This document shows, in pieces, positions 34,673 to 39,239 of a stretch of DNA of 39,239 bases (its first letter is position 1; the number at the start of each line of letters is the position of its first letter). Under the pieces are notes generated by a model, which saw only the letters and a list, made by a program, of their open reading frames with translations, made no database searches and was not told the origin of the DNA. The position numbers were made by a program, and so were the translations under genes. Origin of the DNA: an uncultured Bacteroidota bacterium. Its GTDB lineage: Bacteria > Bacteroidota > Bacteroidia > Chitinophagales > Saprospiraceae. The DNA lies in NCBI GenBank assembly GCA_937952445.1, contig CALGAA010000390.1, forward strand, positions 1 to 39,239, in the 5' to 3' direction.

Positions 34673-35869
34673 TTATGGCTCCATTTTTACCGGATTATAG
34701 GTTTCCAGTACAACAGCCCGGTCCCTGGATACCAACGTTTCTGTAGCCTCATAGGTGAAATTTCCATCGGATACCGTATAATTCATTACAATTCCATTTC
34801 TTGGTTTATTCCCCCATTCGAATGCACCGTTCTTGTATTCTACGGTGCCTGTGATGGTATAGGGAGACCCCTCAGCTTGTTGGACAATACCTTGTTCTCC
34901 TTCAAAAGTCAGGATCATATCGATCGTGCCTGAAAGTGTATCCGATCGCATGTTGGTGGAAAATTTTACGGAATTCCTACCTGTAGTGACCAGTCGGGAT
35001 ACGCTATTGTTCACGACGAATTCTTCCGAGTATGCGTTTTCTTCGATCACATTTCCGGATTCGTCAGAAATCGAGTTGCTTCCATAATGAAAGTAATTAC
35101 CGTCGTATTCATTGATGTATTTCACTGCGAACATGGTGAAATTTTTGGGAGCCACAATCCAATCTCCTGCCATTCGAGGATCCGCATCGGGATTGGAAGT
35201 GGAACCATTTAATATCGAATCCACGTCGTTGGAACTTTCGAGCCGGAGAGGGACCACATATTGAAGATTGATAGAATTGGGGTCCTGGAAAAAGGGCTCC
35301 GTTAATTGTACCTCCACACTCCCGTAGAATTTATCCCGGGGAATGACGATCTTATTATCCGAACTGAGGTTGAAATATTCCCTGGGTAGCATTCGGATGG
35401 TATCCCCATTTTGATCGAATAAGACATCCTCGCACAGACTTTCATCAATCCGGAAGGTGAATTCGCGGTCTTCTTTGTTTTCATACACCCCTCCCATCGC
35501 AACGGAAATGAGAAATTTGTGGTCATTGTCATTGGAGTTGTCGTAAATATAATCTCCAAGTATAATGGTACGTACCGGAAATTGATAGGGGAAATAAGCC
35601 GCTGTGTGGTCATAGTCCGGGTGATCGATCTCGAAATTTTGACAGGAGAAGAATAGGATGAGTGCGGTGAACGCTACAATCTGATTGGGCCAACTGCTTT
35701 TTTGCCAACCAGTTCCTTCCTTTGCCTGAGAGGCAGACTTCACCACCGAGAATCTCGCGTAAAACCCGCTTGATGTACCTCTTTGACCTGACTGAAAATA
35801 TTTTTTCGTACCCTTAACCAAATAGCTCATTCGTCGCACAAATGATGATAAAATATATAGGTGTTTCAT
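34673..35869 (-). CDS. DUF1735-type (BT_3987-like) surface glycan-binding lipoprotein of a SusCD operon
   Basis: 398 residues. The lipobox is at ILFFSC (C76), followed by the DUF1735 N-domain (AYFPYQFPVRTIILGD, EFTFRIDESL, VQLTEPFF, YVVPLRLESSNDVDS). The rest, from FTMFAVKYINEYDGNYFHYG, resembles a DUF5627-like lipocalin-type C-domain. These proteins follow SusD in many glycan uptake loci and bind glycan at the surface. The lipobox lies unusually far in: a leader of about 60 residues (MKHLYILSSF, RRM, KKYF, ARFSVV, GWQKS) comes before the hydrophobic core. It starts 21 bases after the SusD stop, which supports ATG 35869. A similar leader is on the protein at 448-2046. Confidence 0.82.
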   Translation of the reverse strand: MKHLYILSSFVRRMSYLVKGTKKYFQSGQRGTSSGFYARFSVVKSASQAKEGTGWQKSSWPNQIVAFTALILFFSCQNFEIDHPDYDHTAAYFPYQFPVRTIILGDYIYDNSNDNDHKFLISVAMGGVYENKEDREFTFRIDESLCEDVLFDQNGDTIRMLPREYFNLSSDNKIVIPRDKFYGSVEVQLTEPFFQDPNSINLQYVVPLRLESSNDVDSILNGSTSNPDADPRMAGDWIVAPKNFTMFAVKYINEYDGNYFHYGSNSISDESGNVIEENAYSEEFVVNNSVSRLVTTGRNSVKFSTNMRSDTLSGTIDMILTFEGEQGIVQQAEGSPYTITGTVEYKNGAFEWGNKPRNGIVMNYTVSDGNFTYEATETLVSRDRAVVLETYNPVKMEP

Positions 35870-35890
35870 GTTTGTATAGTTTGTCCGTTT

Positions 35891-37660
35891 TTAATTCCAT
35901 CCTTCATTTTGCACCAGATCAAACTTGATAACTTCCTTGTCCGGGATCGGACCATAGTGCATATATGAATTGTTGTAATTGCGTTGTTCTACATCAAAAT
36001 AATGGTATGTACCGTCTTTGATCTGTACACCGCGTGCCGGTTCTGTCAGGTCACTTTTCCATCTGCGCAAATCCCAAAACCGGAATCCCTCAAAGGATAA
36101 TTCGATTCGTCGCTCATTGCGGATCAGTTGCCTCATTTCATCCTGGCTTTTAATCTGATCCAGGTAAGTGTCGGGTTGTTCGATCCCCGCGCGTTTGCGA
36201 ATTGCCATGATCACCTCTTTGGCTGAATAAGCGTTTCCACCACCGTTTTGCGGTCCCCATGCTTCATTCGCAGCTTCGGCGTAATTCAGGAAAATTTCAG
36301 TGTAGCGAATATGGGTGTTGAAGTGCTTCTGATTGGATGGGGAGGAGGGATTCGCATTCACATCTTCCCGAAGTAATTTCTTGAGGTAATATCCTGTACG
36401 GGTCGAATTCTGCACTGCATCCACCCCATTAATTCCGTCATCGACCCCTGTCAGTATGGTCTCACCTTTCATTTTACTACCGTGGTAGACCACATAGAGA
36501 TCCAGACGGGGATCACGATTTTCGTATGGATTATTGGGATCAAAGCCGGATTCTTCCGATGAAATGGGAAAACCATTAGCCATGGGGAAAGCATCGACAA
36601 AGTTCTGGGTTGGATTGATCCGTCCATTGCCATATAACGAGGGTGGAAAATTGCTTTCTTCCCGTGATCGATTGGTGTAGATGGGTCTTCTCCACAGAAT
36701 TTCCTGAAGATCAAGCTTGTCTCCACCAGTAATATCTGCCTCGTCTACCTGTTCTTTAAGGTAAAACACATGACCTTTTTCGTCCAGTCCGGCGATGCCT
36801 CCGATGTCATCGAGTAGGGAAGCGGCAAGATTGGCGGCTTCAGCCCACCGATCGACATTTCCTTCAGGGTTGAATGCAGGGCTGGCGGCCAGAAGCGCAA
36901 GTCTTGATTTGATAGCCAATGCATGTCGACCACTCATACGCTGCTGGCTAAAATCACCGAACACGTCATTGTAATGGCTGACATCTATTATTTCACTGAA
37001 ATCAGGCGGTAACTCACTCAGACTTCCTGCGTTGCCATAATCCATGGGCAAAAAAGTCCGAGATAAATCAAGGTCTTCCATAGCACTTTGCACAAATTGA
37101 TCGAAAGGTGCGCGTGGGGTATAGAAATCCTCTTCCGAATCCAGAAATTCATTATAAATCGGTGCACCGAGTAGGTTTCCATCCGATCCCATACCTCCGT
37201 GATTCCTGGCCAGGAAATATTTAAACAGTCCCCGAAGGGCGTAAGATTCGCCTTTGAGCCTTCGGATGTAGGCATTGTTCAGGTTTTCGTTGGTCCATTT
37301 CCATGGGATGTCATCCACCACATCCAGGAAATGATTGATGTATAAAATGGCTTGATTGCAATTGTCCCATAGATTCTGCGGGTTGTATAATGCGGACCAT
37401 TCACCTGTGGCCATTCGCATGTATGAATTGAATTTGTCGTTGGACACCGCATCATCCGTGGCGACTTCGTCAAACCGATAATCATTGGTGGGAATAAGCG
37501 TATAAGCTCGGATCAATAAACCTTCTGCAAACGCCGGATCTTCGTATACCCGATCGATGGTGCTGTGGTTGTCGTTCTCCGGCTCGAGGATCGTACAACT
37601 TCCCACTACCATGAGTACGATTGACAGCGCAAAAAAGGTGTAAAATCTATTTTTTTTCAT
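35891..37660 (-). CDS. SusD/RagB-family nutrient-binding outer membrane lipoprotein
   Basis: 589 residues. Lipoprotein signal MKKNRFYTFFALSIVLMVVGSC with lipid on C22. The N-terminal helices (YEDPAFAEGLLIRAYTLIP, RLKGESYALRGLFKYFLARNHGG) and the C-terminal blocks (THIRYTEIFLNYAEAANEAWGP, AIRKRAGIEQPDTYLDQI, LIRNERRIELSFEGFRFWDLRRW) are those of SusD. It sits as a lid on its SusC partner and hands over glycans or peptides. It begins 17 bases after the SusC stop and is complete. The substrate is unknown. Confidence 0.96.
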   Translation of the reverse strand: MKKNRFYTFFALSIVLMVVGSCTILEPENDNHSTIDRVYEDPAFAEGLLIRAYTLIPTNDYRFDEVATDDAVSNDKFNSYMRMATGEWSALYNPQNLWDNCNQAILYINHFLDVVDDIPWKWTNENLNNAYIRRLKGESYALRGLFKYFLARNHGGMGSDGNLLGAPIYNEFLDSEEDFYTPRAPFDQFVQSAMEDLDLSRTFLPMDYGNAGSLSELPPDFSEIIDVSHYNDVFGDFSQQRMSGRHALAIKSRLALLAASPAFNPEGNVDRWAEAANLAASLLDDIGGIAGLDEKGHVFYLKEQVDEADITGGDKLDLQEILWRRPIYTNRSREESNFPPSLYGNGRINPTQNFVDAFPMANGFPISSEESGFDPNNPYENRDPRLDLYVVYHGSKMKGETILTGVDDGINGVDAVQNSTRTGYYLKKLLREDVNANPSSPSNQKHFNTHIRYTEIFLNYAEAANEAWGPQNGGGNAYSAKEVIMAIRKRAGIEQPDTYLDQIKSQDEMRQLIRNERRIELSFEGFRFWDLRRWKSDLTEPARGVQIKDGTYHYFDVEQRNYNNSYMHYGPIPDKEVIKFDLVQNEGWN

Positions 37661-37677
37661 GATGTATTTCCTTTGCG

Positions 37678-39239
37678 TTAGAAATTAGTTTGTAATCCCA
37701 GTGTAAATGTTCGATAATAGGGTTGACCACCTACGTTTAAATCCCGTATTTCCTTATTCCTGGCAAATTGGATGATGTTGTCGGCGGCGAGGTACACTGC
37801 AAGGTTTTTCATTCGGAGTGATTCCAACACATTCTGTGGTAAATGATACGTCAGTTGGATCTTTCTTAACTGCAAATAGTCATCCGAATAAAGCCAATAA
37901 CTCGACCGCCTGAAATTGTTGCTATTGGACTGGGAGCTCAATCTGGGGTAGGTCGCCGTGGAGCTGGTTTCCGGGGTCCAGGCTCCGCGCACAATCTCCG
38001 AATATTTTTTATTGCCATCCACCCAATAATAGTTTCCTTCCAGAAAATTTTCTGCTCCGGATCGTCCTTCCCCCAATACAAAAAGGGTGAGATCTTTGAA
38101 GCTTACTCTAAGTCTCAGGCCTGCGGACAATGGCGCCTGCCATCATCGTTGTTGTCGATGATGCCATCACCGTTTTGGTCTTTGTATTTGATATCCCCGG
38201 GCCTTACGGTCCCAAATGCCTGGATGGGGCTGTTTTCGATATCGGATTGATCCTGGAACAATCCAATCGCTTCCAATCCAAACGTCGCATCTTTGGGATA
38301 CCCCTGTCGATATTGATACTCGTTGTCATAAACTTCGTCTACCCGGGTCCGCTCTGAGGTCACATACAGGAGATCAGCGCCCAGAAAGAAATTCCAATCC
38401 CCGACAGATTTGTTTAAACCGAGGCCAATTTCAGCTCCCTGGTACTTGTCTTCATCAAAATTCTCATATGGGATGAAATCCGTGTAAAAGGAAGGGTAAA
38501 TCGTGTTGGGGCGAGTGACCAGACCATTGTACAATTCATGGAATACATTGGCTGTCAGACTGAGGGTCCGATTGAAAAATATACCCTCCACCCCAAAATT
38601 TAATTCGTTTCGTTTGGCGAATCCCAGGTTGTAGTTGCTGCTCCAATTCGAGCGTACACCTCCCCGGCTCCTGGATCCTTCAAACCAATTGTAACTCCCC
38701 GAACCGCCGTATCGGTTGTCGTAATAGAAAAACCCGCCGATAGGAATGTCGGATTTCAAAATTCCAGTCGATAAACGGAGTTTGAGGTAATCGATTCGCT
38801 CCGAGGCTTCGAGAAATTCCTCGTTGCTGAGTACCCATGCCACGCCTATAGAAGGGGCAAATCCGCCCCGGTTCCCGGTGGGTAATTTAACCGAATTGAC
38901 GTATGCACTACTGAAGTCAATCAAGTAGGTATTCTTCAGGGAATATCCTAATTGTAAGCCCAGGTGTGCTTGTTTGACACCCTGAAAGTCCCCTTGTTGC
39001 TTGAATGTACTCCCATATCCCAACAGAGTCCCCGTAAACCGGTGATCTTCTCCGAAGGTTCGGTCATATTTCGTCATACCGTAAAAACCTACCCGGCGTT
39101 GGAAGAAGGAATTACCTACGGATTGGATACCCGGCCGTTCATCTTTACCGTGCTGTCGAAGATCGGCAATCAGGTCCGGCGACGAATCGCTCCAAATGGG
39201 TTCATAAACGGAGTATTCATTCGCAATGGTTTGATTATA
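37678..39239 (-). pseudogene. SusC/RagA-family TonB-dependent receptor, frameshifted, 5' part outside the window
   Basis: The reading frame is open from the window edge to a TGA ending at 38115, and contains outer-membrane barrel text (RRVGFYGMTKYDRTF, LGLQLGYSLKNTYLIDFSS, GVAWVLSNEEFL) and the conserved GDIKYKDQNGDGIIDNND. Right after this the frame ends as DDGRRHCPQA. The next frame, joined at about 38140, resumes with WQAPLSAGLRLRVSFKDL and continues normally to the C-terminus (GAWTPETSSTATYPRL, YLQLRKIQLTYHLPQNV, FTLGLQTNF). Related SusC proteins have several residues (like an LG..GG stretch) between these blocks, so a small deletion not divisible by three is likely. It may be a real mutation or a sequencing error. 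The SusD partner follows 17 bases later. Confidence 0.85.

Noticed and set aside
34522..34746. 74-codon plus-strand frame
   Set aside because: It runs into the antisense of the lipoprotein gene and covers hairpins; composition is unconvincing.
34673..35869. A later start that would remove the long leader of the lipoprotein
   Set aside because: No ATG, GTG or TTG is in frame shortly before the hydrophobic core, and ATG 35869 has operon spacing to SusD; the leader is also matched in another gene.

Overview
The window looks like chromosomal DNA of a Bacteroidota bacterium, probably a member of the Saprospiraceae or a close relative. The evidence is two large secreted proteins with C-terminal type IX secretion (T9SS) sorting domains, a SusC/SusD pair with a DUF1735-type surface lipoprotein, TAnnTTTG promoter -7 boxes, few Shine-Dalgarno sites, and SusC wording typical of the environmental Saprospiraceae subfamily. 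The genus is inference. I see no rRNA, tRNA, CRISPR array, transposase, integrase or phage gene.

Layout. 1-6345: two cysteine-rich T9SS proteins; the second carries dockerin-like and cohesin-like modules and ends at a clear terminator. 6562-9349: housekeeping DNA and protein maturation genes (ruvX, def, an RNase H with a viroplasmin-type N-domain, dprA). 9492-15699: membrane and envelope genes (a 7-TM hypothetical protein, an NhaC-type antiporter, a PDZ aspartyl protease, a DUF937-like/OmpA-like protein, a BASS-family symporter). 15845-23298: a Dna2-like nuclease-helicase, then queE, proB, glyA and truA. 23596-27507: a sulfatase lipoprotein and a GHL10-type glycosidase. 27798-33751: a small hypothetical protein, a DinB-fold protein and a 1606-residue exonuclease-RecQ-UvrD fusion. 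34673-39239: a minus-strand operon of SusC (frameshifted and cut by the window end), SusD and a DUF1735-type lipoprotein.

The genes are mostly single transcription units or pairs, so there is no one pathway here. The sulfatase, the glycosidase and the SusCD operon all fit uptake and breakdown of external glycans, but they are separate units. The two very large nuclease-helicases, dprA, ruvX and RNase H give the window a DNA-processing flavour.

The least explained signals are: (i) a similar 60-75 residue N-terminal leader on two otherwise unrelated secreted proteins 35 kb apart; (ii) a dispersed intergenic repeat of about 144 bp, once as a single copy and once as a head-to-head inverted dimer, with possible decayed fragments elsewhere; (iii) the exonuclease-RecQ-UvrD fusion; (iv) a cluster of GGATAAT sites around the glycosidase promoter; (v) -7 boxes so close to start codons that several housekeeping mRNAs may be leaderless. 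All alignments were made by eye.
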